From Gammaproteobacteria bacterium Ga0077536 (lineage in GTDB: Bacteria > Pseudomonadota > Gammaproteobacteria > Ga0077536): a stretch of 39,041 nt of DNA. This document shows positions 7,827 to 17,204 of the stretch, in pieces (positions within the stretch are counted from its first letter, which is position 1; every line of letters starts with the position of its first letter). Made by a program: the position numbers and the translations under genes. Where the stretch lies: the NCBI GenBank assembly GCA_001464935.1, contig LNEL01000016.1, forward strand, positions 1 to 39,041, read 5' to 3'. The notes under the pieces are model-generated. The model ran no database searches. It was not told where the DNA came from and was given only the letters and a program-made list of their open reading frames with translations.

Positions 7827-9014
7827 ATGAATCTGCCCATGAACACGGTCGCTGCGGCGACCAAACCGGTCGTCCTGATCGTCGACGACAATTCGGCCAA
7901 TCTGCTGATGCTCGGCGATCTGCTCGACGGCCCGTATCGCGTGCGCCTCGCCAAGTCCGGCGAGCAGGCGTTGACCGCCGCCGTGCTCGAGCCGCAGCCG
8001 GATCTGATCCTGCTCGACATCATGATGCCGGACATGGACGGCTATGAGGTGATCAGGCGCCTGCGCGACAACCCGCGGACGGCCGAGATCCCCGTGATCT
8101 ACGTCACCGCCAAGACCTCCAGCGAAGACGAGGCGCTGGGCCTGAACCTCGGCGCCGCCGACTACATCAACAAACCGATCAATCCCGCCGTGATGCTCGC
8201 GCGCGTGGCGGCGCACGTACAGCTCAATCGCATGCGCGACACGCTGCTCGAGCACAATCACCAGCTCGAAGCCGAAGTCGCGCGGCGCGTCAGCGAGACG
8301 GTGCTGGTGCAGGAAGCCAGCATGCGCGCGCTGGCAGCCCTTGGCGAAACCCGCGACAACGAAACCGGGCATCACATCCGGCGCACCCAGCTCTATATCG
8401 ACGTGCTGGGCCGCCACCTCGTGCAGGATCGCCGCTTTCGCGATCAGCTGTCGCCGAAGCGACTGGCGATGATCGTCAAGGCAGCGCCGCTGCACGACAT
8501 CGGCAAGATCGGCATTCCCGATCACATCCTGCTGAAGCCGGGCAGGCTGACGCCCGAAGAATTCGAGATCATGAAGACGCACGCGACGATCGGCGGCCAG
8601 ACCATCGACCGCGCGCTGCGCGAACTGGCGGCGGACAATCTGATCGGCCGTTCCGCCATTGCCGCCGTCGCGCATCCGCATGACCAGAGCGGCCCGCTCG
8701 ATTTCCTGATCATCGCGCGCGAAATCGCGGCCCTGCACCACGAACGATGGGACGGCTCGGGCTATCCCGGCGGTCTGACGGGCGAAGTGATACCGCTGCC
8801 AGCGCGGCTGATGGCGCTCGCCGACGTATTCGATGCGCTGATCAGCCGTCGCGTCTACAAGGATCCGATGCCGATGGATGAAGTCACACGCATCATCGAA
8901 GAGCAGCGCGGCCGGCATTTCGATCCGGATATCGTCGATGCATTCCTGGCCCGCAAGGATGAATTCGTCGCGATTGCCGAACGCTACGCCGAGCCGGGCG
9001 ATCCGGTGCGCTGA
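7827..9014 (+). CDS. Response regulator with HD-GYP cyclic-di-GMP phosphodiesterase domain (RpfG-like)
   Basis: The 395-residue protein has an N-terminal receiver domain with VDD and LLDIMMPDMDGYE, phospho-acceptor Asp64 and KPINP. A helical linker follows (about 130-165), then an HD-GYP domain. Catalytic signatures are HDIGKIGIPD (His223-Asp224) and HHERWDGSGYP (from His304), followed by MALADVFDAL. HD-GYP proteins hydrolyse cyclic di-GMP, so this is probably the phosphorylation-controlled output of the pathway. ATG 7827 is preceded by AGGG; a second ATG is four codons later. Its stop overlaps the start of the next gene (TGATG). Together with the binding protein and hybrid kinase it forms one operon. 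The kinase and HPt domain downstream are the likely phosphate donors. Confidence 0.93.
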   Translation: MNLPMNTVAAATKPVVLIVDDNSANLLMLGDLLDGPYRVRLAKSGEQALTAAVLEPQPDLILLDIMMPDMDGYEVIRRLRDNPRTAEIPVIYVTAKTSSEDEALGLNLGAADYINKPINPAVMLARVAAHVQLNRMRDTLLEHNHQLEAEVARRVSETVLVQEASMRALAALGETRDNETGHHIRRTQLYIDVLGRHLVQDRRFRDQLSPKRLAMIVKAAPLHDIGKIGIPDHILLKPGRLTPEEFEIMKTHATIGGQTIDRALRELAADNLIGRSAIAAVAHPHDQSGPLDFLIIAREIAALHHERWDGSGYPGGLTGEVIPLPARLMALADVFDALISRRVYKDPMPMDEVTRIIEEQRGRHFDPDIVDAFLARKDEFVAIAERYAEPGDPVR

Positions 9015-9976
9015 TGGCGATGTCGACGCGGCGGCGCTGGCTGGGCCAGGCGCTGGGCATGGCCGGCATCGTCGCGAGCGGCGCCTGCACCACGTCACCA
9101 GACGATCCGATACGCATCGGCGCCCAGCCCTTTCCCGGATATGAACTGATCTACCTGGCGCGCACTCTCGGTCTGCTGCCCGCTGACGCGGTCCGGCTGA
9201 TTGAAGCGCCATCAGCGTCCGCCAACCTGCGCGCGCTCGCGGCCGGTGCGATGGAGGGCGCGGGCATGACGCTCGATGAAGTGCTCACGGCACGTGAGCA
9301 GGGCATTGACCTGGTGGTGATCTGTATCGTCGATCGCTCGGTGGGCGCCGACGCCGTGATCGGCGGCCCCGCGGTGCGCGCGCTGGCCGATCTGAAGGGC
9401 CGCAGGATAGGCGTCGAACAGACCGCGACGGGCGCCGTGATGCTCGATGCGACGCTGCAGGCCGCGGGGTTGCGGCCTGCCGATGTCGAACTCGTCCCCC
9501 TGACGTACGATGCCCACGAAGCACGTTTCCGCGACGGCGCCGTCGATGCATTGGTCACGTATGCACCCGTGATGACGCGCCTGCTCAGCGCCGGCGCCAC
9601 GAAGCTCTACGACAGCGCGAGCATTCCCGGCCGCATCATGGATACCTTCGCGCTGCGGCGGGACAGCCTGCAGGCGAATGCCGCGAAGGCCGCCGTGCTG
9701 ATCGATCGGCACTTCAAAGCCCGCGCGGCGTGGCTTTCGGATCCGGCGCGCCATGCGGCCGCGATCGCGCCCCGGCTGAAACTGGCAGCGCCCGACGTGG
9801 TGTCGGCCTTCGCCGGGCTCGAACTGCCCGATCGCGCGGCGAACCGGCAGCTGTTCGCCGACGGCGCGGCCGCGCTACTCACCGCCGCGCACACGCTCGG
9901 TCAGGTGATGATGAGCGCGGGCCTGCTGCAGCAACGGCCCGATGTCGGCGGCCTGTTCCACGGCGGCTTCGTGTAG
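9014..9976 (+). CDS. Periplasmic NMT1/SsuA-like substrate-binding protein (orphan)
   Basis: The 320-residue protein has an Arg-rich n-region, a hydrophobic segment and a Cys after SGA (residue 25, a poor lipobox). It continues as a type II binding protein: IRIGAQPFPGYELIYLAR, a SASANLRALAAGAMEGAGM loop, DLKGRRIGVEQTATG and DVELVPLTYDAHEARFRDGAVDALVTYAPV. This is the NrtA/SsuA/TauA/ThiY-like fold. No permease or ATPase gene is nearby. The gene is locked between a response regulator (1-base overlap) and a hybrid kinase (3-bp gap). It more likely presents a ligand to the kinase than feeds a transporter, which is inference from position. Confidence 0.85.
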   Translation: MAMSTRRRWLGQALGMAGIVASGACTTSPDDPIRIGAQPFPGYELIYLARTLGLLPADAVRLIEAPSASANLRALAAGAMEGAGMTLDEVLTAREQGIDLVVICIVDRSVGADAVIGGPAVRALADLKGRRIGVEQTATGAVMLDATLQAAGLRPADVELVPLTYDAHEARFRDGAVDALVTYAPVMTRLLSAGATKLYDSASIPGRIMDTFALRRDSLQANAAKAAVLIDRHFKARAAWLSDPARHAAAIAPRLKLAAPDVVSAFAGLELPDRAANRQLFADGAAALLTAAHTLGQVMMSAGLLQQRPDVGGLFHGGFV

Positions 9977-9979
9977 GCG

Positions 9980-12900
9980 ATGAAATCGATCGAGTCCCGC
10001 ACGACGCCGCTGCGCACGGTGGTGGCCTGCTGGGCGGTGATGGTCATGCTGCTGGGCCTCGCGGTGTCGCTCGCGATGCTCTCGCGCGAGACCAGCGAGA
10101 AGGCGTGGCTGGATGCGCGCGCACTGGGTGCGAACGATCTCGCACGACTGGCGATCATCGTCGAGCGCACGATCGACAGCGATCCGGGGCTCGTCGCCGA
10201 ACTGCTCGTGCACACCGCCACCCAGCACAGCCACAGCCTCGCGGTGATCGTCGATCCGCAGTCGCGGATCGTCGCCGCGACCGACCAGGCCGTCGTCGGC
10301 GAGCCGCTGGCCCGCGCCTATCCGGCGCTCGGTGCCTGGCGCGCGGCGCGCGAGGCCGGGCCGGGTCCCGTGACCCATGAGCTGCGCGACCGACGCACCC
10401 TGACGCTTGCGCGCGCCGTGCTGTGGCCCATCGGCACGGATGCGATCCGCAGCCAGGGCCGCGGTATTGCGTATCTGCAGCTCGATGTCCAGCATCTTCA
10501 ACGCGCACTGCAGCGCGCGATGATGCGCGAACATCTGCGCGATCTGGGCACCTTCTGCGCGGTGCTGCTGGTGCTGCTGTTCGCGCTCGACCGCGTGGTG
10601 TTGCGGCCGCTCGACGCCATGCGCAAGGCGACCGAACGCCTCGCCGATGGCGAGCTCGATTTCCGGCTGCCGCCGCTGCGCACGCATGTGCGTGAACTGA
10701 CCCAGCTGTCGGTCGCGTTCAATGCGATGGCCAGTGCCGTGGCCTCGACGGTCGCGCGGCTGTCGGACAGCGAGCACCGTTTCCGCATGCTGATTGCCTC
10801 TGCGCCCGAAGCGATCGTGCTGGTCAACGCGGAAGGCCAGATTCACCATTTCAATCGCGCGGCCGAGCAGCTGTTCGGCTACCGCACCGGGGACATCCAG
10901 GGCCAGTCGCTGGATCGGCTGTTGCCGTCGCACCACCGCGCGCAGCACGGCGAACATCTGCGCGGCTTTGCCGGCAAGGACGCCGACGATTCGCGCCGCA
11001 TGCAGGGTGGCCGCCTCGTGGCGGGCCTTCATCGCGATGGCCGCGAGCTGAAGCTCGAGATCGGCATCTCACGCAGCAGCGTCGGCGGTCAGACGCTGTT
11101 CACGGCGATGATTCGTGATGTCACCGAGCGCGTCGCCATCGAAGGCGAGCTCGCCCGTCATCGCACCGAACTCGAAGCGATGGTGCGCGAACGGACCGCC
11201 GAGGTGGTGCGCCAGCGCGACCTGGCGGAGGCGGCCACGCGCGCGAAATCCGAATTCCTCGCCAACATGAGCCATGAGATCCGCACGCCGATGAACGCCA
11301 TCATCGGACTCGCCTATCTCGTGCGGCGTGGCGCGACGCGCGAACAGGCCACCCACCTCGACAAGCTGTCGGCCGGCGCCCGTCATCTGCTCGCGGTGCT
11401 GAACGACATTCTCGATTTCTCGAAGCTCGAGGCCGGCAAGCTCGAACTCGTGCCGCGCGACACCGCGCTGGTCGGGCTCCTCGATCAGGTGTGTCAGCTG
11501 TTCGCCGCCAACGCGGGCGACAAGGGCATCGAACTCGTGCAGTGGACGGCGAGCGGAGTGCCGGCGATGGTGTCGGTCGACGACCTGCGTCTGCGCCAGG
11601 TGCTGATGAATCTGGTCGGCAATGCGGTCAAGTTCACCGACGAGGGCCACGTCACGCTGCGCACGATTTGCGTCGAGCAGTCGGCCATGAAGGCGCGCTT
11701 GCGCTTCGAGGTCAGCGACACCGGCATCGGCATCGACGGCGATACGCTCGCGCGCCTGTTCCAGCCTTTCGAGCAGGGCGACGCATCGACGACGCGCCGC
11801 CACGGCGGTACCGGCCTCGGCCTCGTGATCTGTCAGCGCCTGCTGCGCATGATGGGCACCGAGCTCGGCGTGTCGAGCACGCCGGGCCGTGGCAGCGGAT
11901 TCTGGTTCGAGCTCGATGTGCCGATCGTCGCTGCCGCCCCGCAGGCGACGCGGGCAATGGGCCTGCCGCAGGCCGCGGCCGCGCTGGTCGTCGACGATCT
12001 GCCTGCAGCGCGAGAAGCGTGCTGCGAAGCCTTGCGCGCGCTCGGCTTCGATGCGCTCGGTGTCGCCAGCGCGGACGAAGCGCTGACGGCAGTGCGGGTG
12101 GCCGAAGTCGACGGGCGCCAGTTCGCGCTGTGCATCGTTGACTGGCGCATGCCGGGCACCGATGGCCTGCAATGCGTGCAGCAGATCCAGGCGGCCGGCC
12201 TCGCGGCGGTGCCGACGCTGCTGCTGGCGGTTGCCGGCAGCGGGGCGCCGGACCTCGACCAGTTGCAACGCGCGGGCATCGCAGGCGCGGTCGACAAGCC
12301 GCTGTCGTCGCTGCAGATCGCCGCCCAGCTCGAACATCTGCAGTCGCAGCCGCGCGCCGGCTCGGCGTCGGCAGCTGCCGACAGCGTCCACGACATGCTG
12401 GAGGGCCTTGCCGCGCACCGCGGACGACGCGTGCTGATCGTGGACGACAATCCGCTGAACCAGGACGTCTTCAGCGAACTGCTCGGCGAAGCGGGACTCG
12501 ATCCGATGATCGCCGGCAACGGCGCCGAGGCGCTGCGCCTGGTGCAGGACGGCGCGACGCTCGACCTCGTGCTGATGGACATGCAGATGCCGGTGATGGA
12601 CGGCCTCGAGGCGACACGCCGCATCCGCGCGCTGCCGTCGGGCACGGATCTGCCGATTGTCGCGCTGACGGCGAACGCGCAGCCGCGCGATCGCGCGCGC
12701 TGTCTCGACGCCGGCATGAATGATTTCCTGAGCAAACCGGTCGATCTGCCCGAGTTCACTCGGGTGCTCACGCGCTGGCTGCCGACGGAGGCCGTGCCGA
12801 CTTCCGCACCGTCGTCCGACGCCGATGCGGCGTGTGTCACGGATCCGCTGTGGGTGGCGCTGCGCGGGATCCCAGGCTTCGATCCCGACACCGGTCTGCG

Positions 12901-13540
12901 CTCGACCCGCCGACAGGTCGCGGCCTATCGTCGCCTGCTCGAGCGCTTCATCGACGTCCATCGCGATGATGTCGAGGCCCTGCGCCATCCACGGACCGCG
13001 GACGCGCCTTACCTGATCGCGCATTCACTGAAATCGACCGCAGGCGCCATCGGCGCGCTGAATCTCGCCGACAGCGCCCACCTGCTGGTGCCCGATCGCC
13101 TGCAGGGCGCGGCACGTGACGAGGCGGCGCGGGGGCTGGCCGATGAACTCCGATCGGTGCTCGATGCGCTGGCAGCGGTGCTGCGCACGACGCCGCAGGA
13201 CACGGGTCCCACACCGGCAGCGAGCGACAGCCCGGCGACCCTGCACGCGGCGCTGCGGGACTGCCTGGAGGCGCGCGACCTCAGCGCGATGCGTTACGCC
13301 CGCGATCATCGGGACACGATCCGCGCGCTGTTCGGCGCGCGCGCTGACGAACTGTTGAGCCACATCGATGGCTTCGAGTTCGACGCTGCGCTCGCGCTGC
13401 TCGCTGGTGTCGAGCCGGCCCCGGCGGTGACCACGCCATTGCCCACGCCGCACGCAGGAGACCGCACGGCAAAGGCGGCCCCCGAGCGGGCGACCGACAC
13501 GCGAAAGGCAGCGGCGACCGAGTCCAATACCGCCTGGTAA
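9980..13540 (+). CDS. Hybrid sensor histidine kinase with PAS, two receiver domains and HPt domain
   Basis: The 1186-residue protein has membrane helices near residues 12-34 and 188-207, which enclose a periplasmic sensor of about 150 residues. A HAMP segment follows (RPLDAMRKATERLADGELDF), then a PAS domain (about 268-390). Next are HisKA with SHEIRTPMN (His432) and an ATPase domain with NLVGNAVKF, DTGIGID and GGTGLGL. Two receivers follow, with acceptors Asp721 (VDWRMPGTDG) and Asp867 (MDMQMPVMDG). The HPt domain has AHSLKSTAGAIG (His1015), and the tail is long, Ala-rich and poorly conserved. The order is like BarA-class phosphorelay kinases. The HPt histidine could pass phosphate to the HD-GYP regulator encoded two genes upstream. 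The periplasmic domain could sense the neighbouring binding protein. Confidence 0.92.
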   Translation: MKSIESRTTPLRTVVACWAVMVMLLGLAVSLAMLSRETSEKAWLDARALGANDLARLAIIVERTIDSDPGLVAELLVHTATQHSHSLAVIVDPQSRIVAATDQAVVGEPLARAYPALGAWRAAREAGPGPVTHELRDRRTLTLARAVLWPIGTDAIRSQGRGIAYLQLDVQHLQRALQRAMMREHLRDLGTFCAVLLVLLFALDRVVLRPLDAMRKATERLADGELDFRLPPLRTHVRELTQLSVAFNAMASAVASTVARLSDSEHRFRMLIASAPEAIVLVNAEGQIHHFNRAAEQLFGYRTGDIQGQSLDRLLPSHHRAQHGEHLRGFAGKDADDSRRMQGGRLVAGLHRDGRELKLEIGISRSSVGGQTLFTAMIRDVTERVAIEGELARHRTELEAMVRERTAEVVRQRDLAEAATRAKSEFLANMSHEIRTPMNAIIGLAYLVRRGATREQATHLDKLSAGARHLLAVLNDILDFSKLEAGKLELVPRDTALVGLLDQVCQLFAANAGDKGIELVQWTASGVPAMVSVDDLRLRQVLMNLVGNAVKFTDEGHVTLRTICVEQSAMKARLRFEVSDTGIGIDGDTLARLFQPFEQGDASTTRRHGGTGLGLVICQRLLRMMGTELGVSSTPGRGSGFWFELDVPIVAAAPQATRAMGLPQAAAALVVDDLPAAREACCEALRALGFDALGVASADEALTAVRVAEVDGRQFALCIVDWRMPGTDGLQCVQQIQAAGLAAVPTLLLAVAGSGAPDLDQLQRAGIAGAVDKPLSSLQIAAQLEHLQSQPRAGSASAAADSVHDMLEGLAAHRGRRVLIVDDNPLNQDVFSELLGEAGLDPMIAGNGAEALRLVQDGATLDLVLMDMQMPVMDGLEATRRIRALPSGTDLPIVALTANAQPRDRARCLDAGMNDFLSKPVDLPEFTRVLTRWLPTEAVPTSAPSSDADAACVTDPLWVALRGIPGFDPDTGLRSTRRQVAAYRRLLERFIDVHRDDVEALRHPRTADAPYLIAHSLKSTAGAIGALNLADSAHLLVPDRLQGAARDEAARGLADELRSVLDALAAVLRTTPQDTGPTPAASDSPATLHAALRDCLEARDLSAMRYARDHRDTIRALFGARADELLSHIDGFEFDAALALLAGVEPAPAVTTPLPTPHAGDRTAKAAPERATDTRKAAATESNTAW

Positions 13541-13590
13541 TGCCCGCCGCGCCTTCGCCGCGCCGTGCTGGCTTGCCCGCGTGTCCGGTC

Positions 13591-15819
13591 TCAGTCCTCT
13601 TTCGACACCCGGCAGGGCAGTCCCCGCAACAGCCACGCCCCCATCACGGGATCGCTGTCGTCGGCCGCGTCGCTGGTGCAGACATTGATGTTCGTGGCCC
13701 ACAGGCCGTAGGGGTCCTGCGCGTCACCCGTGCCCTCCGGGTACCACCAGCGATCGGCGCACACCACGTGCGCGGCGAGCGCGGCCGACAGCCGTGCCTG
13801 CTGGCGCACACGGCCGAGCGGCGTTTCGAGCGTGAACCAGTCGCCATCGCGGATACCGTGCCGGGCGGCGGTGTCCGGATGCAGGGTCGCGGCGGGATGC
13901 GCATGTGTGCGCCGATAGCGCCGCAGATGCTGGGCGTTTTCGTGAAAGCCTTCGATCGTGCGGCCGCCGGTCGTCAGCGTCAGCGGGAAATCGGCGGCGT
14001 CGCGGCCGAGCGCGGGGACGGCCGCGGTGGGCACCGCCGGCAGCCCCCAGGCCGCGAGCAGGCTCGACGACAGTTCCACCTTGCCGCTCGGCGTGCCGTA
14101 GCGCGGCGGCAGCTCGGTTGCATGGTCCGGGTGGCGCGCGGCCGCGCCGAACAGCGGGCCGTTGGCCGCCGCCACGGTGTCGAAATCGAGTCCGGCTGGC
14201 GCGAGCGAGCGCGCGTAGAAGTCTTCGGCCCGTGCGGGCCACGCAGCGCCATCGCCGAGGCGTTGCGCGAGGTCGCGCCAGAGTTCGTAATCCGAGCGCA
14301 CGCCGGGTGGCGGCGCCGTCGCCGCGTGGTTCGCGCCGACGTAGTCGCCGAACGCGCCGACGAAGGCGATGCCGAACGAGAAGTACGGCTTTTCGAGCCA
14401 GTGCGCGGCGGGCAGCACGTAGTCGGCCAGCGCCGCGGTCGGCGACATGAACAGGTCGTGCACCACGCACAATTCGAGATTCGGGCTCTGCAGTGCGCGG
14501 GCGACTGCCGGCGCGTTCGGATTCGCGCCGAGCGGATTGTGGTGCTGCACGATCAGCGCCTTGACCGGGTACGGCGTGCCGTCCGCAATCGCCTGCCACA
14601 GGCTCGGCTCATGGGCCGTCGCAATCCAGTTCAGGCTGTGCTGCCGGCCATACCACGCGGCGGCAACCGCGTCGTCGAGGCCGCGATAGCCATGACCGAG
14701 GAACGGGTAGCGCCCGGCGCCAACGCGGCGGGCCCGCTCCGCCTCCGGCAGCGCCGCGGCGTCGAGCATGTCGCCGTTCGCGAGCATGTCGCGCGGTGGC
14801 CCGAGCAACGCGTGGCCGCCGGCGACGCCGAGATTGCCGGTGACTGCGATGAGGCACGCAATCGCGCGCCCGATCTGGATCACCGGCGCGCCGGTCTGGC
14901 ACAGGCCGTTGCCGGCATTGAACACCGTCGGTCGCGACCGGCCGATCAGGGCCGCCGCCTCCTGCAGCCGCGACAGCGGCACGCCACAGGCCTTGGCGAG
15001 CGCCACCGGCTCCAGACCGGTGACGTGCGCGCGTAAATCCTCGAAGCCGGTCGTGTGCTCGCGCACGAAGGCGTGGTCGATCAGATCGTCCTTGATCAGC
15101 AGGTGCAGCAGCGCGAGCGCGAGTTCGGCGTCGCGCCCGGGCTGCACCTGGAGCCACAGATCGGCATGGCGGGCCTCACGGGTGCGCTCGGGATCGATGA
15201 CGATGAGCTGGGCACCGGCCTTCTGTGCGGCGCCGATCGCGCGCCACAGCAGCGGCGCCGAAGCGGCCGGCCGCATGCCCCACACCACCACGCAGCGGGT
15301 GATGCCGGCGACCGGCGCTGTAAAGACTGTCGGGCCACTGCCGTAAGTGAGTGCTTCCGCCAATGTCAGCGGGCCATAGCAGATCTTGTCCTGGCCGCAG
15401 CTGTTGGGGCTGCCATGGCGGTTCAGGAAGCGCTCGCCGATTCCCCAGTCGCCGCCGCGAAAGGTGCCATAGCTGTAGGCGAGTGATCGCGCGCCGTCAG
15501 CCGCCGTGAGGCGGGCGATCCGGGCGGCGATGTCGTCCAGCGCCTCGTCCCAGCTGACGTCCGCCCACTGCCCGCTGCCGCGGGGCCCGATCCGGCGCCG
15601 CGGCGTCAGCACGCGGTCGGGGTGATAGACGAGTTCGGCCGCGTCCTTGCCTTTCGGGCAGACGTAGCCCGCGCTGACGGGGTGCGCGCGGTCGCCGCGG
15701 ATGTCGAGGATGCGGCCGTCGGCAACGTCTACGCGCAGGCCGCACTGCTGGGTGCAACCACAGCAGACGACCGGGCGGGTCGTGACAGGCGTGACCGGGG
15801 CGGGGCCGGCTGTCGTCAT
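13591..15819 (-). CDS. Molybdopterin (bis-MGD) oxidoreductase, catalytic subunit
   Basis: The 742-residue enzyme has an N-terminal 4Fe-4S motif, Cys19-x2-Cys22-x3-Cys26-x27-Cys54 (the last in YVCPKG). It then shows the usual VSWDEALDDIA, SPNSCGQDKICYG, VVWGMRPAAS and IVIDPERT segments. The C-terminal dinucleotide-binding domain includes PLTLTTGGRTIEGFHENAQH and DGDWFTLETPLG. Cys147 in KICYG lines up, by eye, with the metal-ligand cysteine of acetylene hydratase and related DMSO-reductase family enzymes. No Tat signal is seen, so it is probably cytoplasmic. No electron-transfer or membrane subunit is adjacent. AGGA at 15827-15830 supports ATG 15819. The substrate is not evident. It converges with the hybrid kinase gene, 50 bp apart. 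Confidence 0.9.
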   Translation of the reverse strand: MTTAGPAPVTPVTTRPVVCCGCTQQCGLRVDVADGRILDIRGDRAHPVSAGYVCPKGKDAAELVYHPDRVLTPRRRIGPRGSGQWADVSWDEALDDIAARIARLTAADGARSLAYSYGTFRGGDWGIGERFLNRHGSPNSCGQDKICYGPLTLAEALTYGSGPTVFTAPVAGITRCVVVWGMRPAASAPLLWRAIGAAQKAGAQLIVIDPERTREARHADLWLQVQPGRDAELALALLHLLIKDDLIDHAFVREHTTGFEDLRAHVTGLEPVALAKACGVPLSRLQEAAALIGRSRPTVFNAGNGLCQTGAPVIQIGRAIACLIAVTGNLGVAGGHALLGPPRDMLANGDMLDAAALPEAERARRVGAGRYPFLGHGYRGLDDAVAAAWYGRQHSLNWIATAHEPSLWQAIADGTPYPVKALIVQHHNPLGANPNAPAVARALQSPNLELCVVHDLFMSPTAALADYVLPAAHWLEKPYFSFGIAFVGAFGDYVGANHAATAPPPGVRSDYELWRDLAQRLGDGAAWPARAEDFYARSLAPAGLDFDTVAAANGPLFGAAARHPDHATELPPRYGTPSGKVELSSSLLAAWGLPAVPTAAVPALGRDAADFPLTLTTGGRTIEGFHENAQHLRRYRRTHAHPAATLHPDTAARHGIRDGDWFTLETPLGRVRQQARLSAALAAHVVCADRWWYPEGTGDAQDPYGLWATNINVCTSDAADDSDPVMGAWLLRGLPCRVSKED

Positions 15820-15893
15820 CGGAGCGTCCTGACGGGGGCGGGAATCGCAGTATACGCAGGGCCGCGCCGTGGCCGGCGGTGGCCGAACGCCGC

Positions 15894-15920
15894 TGAAGTT
15901 GACGCCCCCGCTGCCGCTAA
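15894..15920 (+). promoter_or_regulatory. FliA (sigma-28)-type promoter for the chemoreceptor gene
   Basis: TGAAGTTG, an 11-base spacer and GCCGCTAA match the sigma-28 consensus TAAAGTTT-N11-GCCGATAA at 6 of 8 and 7 of 8 positions, with the exact spacing. It points toward the chemoreceptor gene, whose start lies about 170 bases downstream. Flagellar-regulon control of a chemoreceptor is what one expects from known biology. Confidence 0.65.
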
Positions 15921-16091
15921 GCGAAACGAGCGTTCCATGGCGCGGGCCGACCCGCGTTCCGGTACGACTGCACACCGACCGGCAGCGGAAAGGGATACCC
16001 GATCTGCATGGCCAGACTGGGTCAACGCCGGGGCCAGACGCACGCCCACGGCCAGGCGCAAGCCCCCATGAACCGACTGACGGAGCCGACG

Positions 16092-17192
16092 ATGTTTTTC
16101 CGAAAAAAAGCCGAAGACACCTCCCTGACGACGATCGACCCGCAGCGTCTGGCCGAACTCGAAGGCCAGATCGACGCGATCAACCGCTCGCAGGCGGTCA
16201 TCGAATTCACGCTCGACGGCATCATCCTGCGTGCCAACGAACACTTCTGCACGACGCTCGGTTATCGCGAGGACGAGATCAAGGGCCAGCATCACCGGTT
16301 GTTCGTACGGCCGGCGGACCAGGGACCGGCCTATGACGCGTTCTGGCAGAAGCTCGCCCGCGGTGAATACGACAGCGCCCAGTACCTGCGCATCGGCAAG
16401 GGCGGGCGCGACGTGTGGATCCAGGCGAGCTACAACCCGGTGTTCGACGCCGACGGCAAGCCGTTCAAGGTCGTCAAGTACGCCACCGACATCACCGACC
16501 AGGTACGCCTGCGCCAGGAAGCCGCGACCCTGTCGCTGGTCGCCAACGAGACCGACAATTCGGTCGTCATCACCGACGCGCACGGCCATATCGAATACGT
16601 GAACGCGGGGTTCACTCGCCTGACGGGCTACACCGCCGCGGAAGCGCTCGGCCGCAAGCCCGGCGAGCTGCTGCAGGGCAAGCACACCGACGCGGACGCG
16701 AAACGTCGCATCCGTGAAAAGCTCGATGCGCAGCAACCGTTTTCCGACGAAATCCTCAATTACAACAAGGCTGGCGCCTCCTACTGGATATCGCTGGCGA
16801 TCAACCCCGTGTTCGACGCGCAACGCCAACTGACGAAGTTCGTGTCGATCCAGACCGACGTCACTGCAAGCAAGCTCCAGCAACTCGACTTCAACACCCG
16901 GCTCGAAGTGATCTCGCGCAGTTCGGCGATCATCGAGTTCACGCCGGACGGTCACGTCCTGACCGCAAACGCCAATTTCTGCGCGACGATGGGCTACACC
17001 GCCGACGAGCTCAAAGGCCAGCATCACCGCCTGTTCGCCGACCCCGCATATGCGGCGAGCAGCGACTATCGCGCGTTCTGGGACAAGCTCGGGCGCGGCG
17101 AATTCGATGCCGGCAAGTACATGCGCGTGGCGAAAGGTGGCCGTGAAGTGTGGCTGCAGGCGAGCTACAACCCGATTTTCGACCAGAACTAA
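16092..17192 (+). CDS. N-terminal half of split PAS chemoreceptor (three PAS domains)
   Basis: These 366 residues hold three PAS domains. PAS1 (about 35-130, IEFTLDGIILRANEHFCTTLGY) and PAS3 (about 275-366, IEFTPDGHVLTANANFCATMGY) are close duplicates that share KGQHHRLF and KGGRxVWxQASYNPxFD. PAS2 (VVITDAHGHIEYVNAGF) is more distant. No membrane helix is present, so the intact protein would be a cytoplasmic receptor of the BdlA/Aer2-like kind. The frame ends at TAA 17190-17192, exactly where PAS1 has Gly in FDADGKP. The same frame continues at once with [13 protein letters not shown], the missing end of PAS3. ATG 16092 has GGAG at 16082-16085; ATG 16068 is an alternative. This is either a pseudogene, a sequence error, or a gene truly split in two. 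Confidence 0.8.
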   Translation: MFFRKKAEDTSLTTIDPQRLAELEGQIDAINRSQAVIEFTLDGIILRANEHFCTTLGYREDEIKGQHHRLFVRPADQGPAYDAFWQKLARGEYDSAQYLRIGKGGRDVWIQASYNPVFDADGKPFKVVKYATDITDQVRLRQEAATLSLVANETDNSVVITDAHGHIEYVNAGFTRLTGYTAAEALGRKPGELLQGKHTDADAKRRIREKLDAQQPFSDEILNYNKAGASYWISLAINPVFDAQRQLTKFVSIQTDVTASKLQQLDFNTRLEVISRSSAIIEFTPDGHVLTANANFCATMGYTADELKGQHHRLFADPAYAASSDYRAFWDKLGRGEFDAGKYMRVAKGGREVWLQASYNPIFDQN

Positions 17193-17204
17193 CGGGTCAC
17201 GAAG

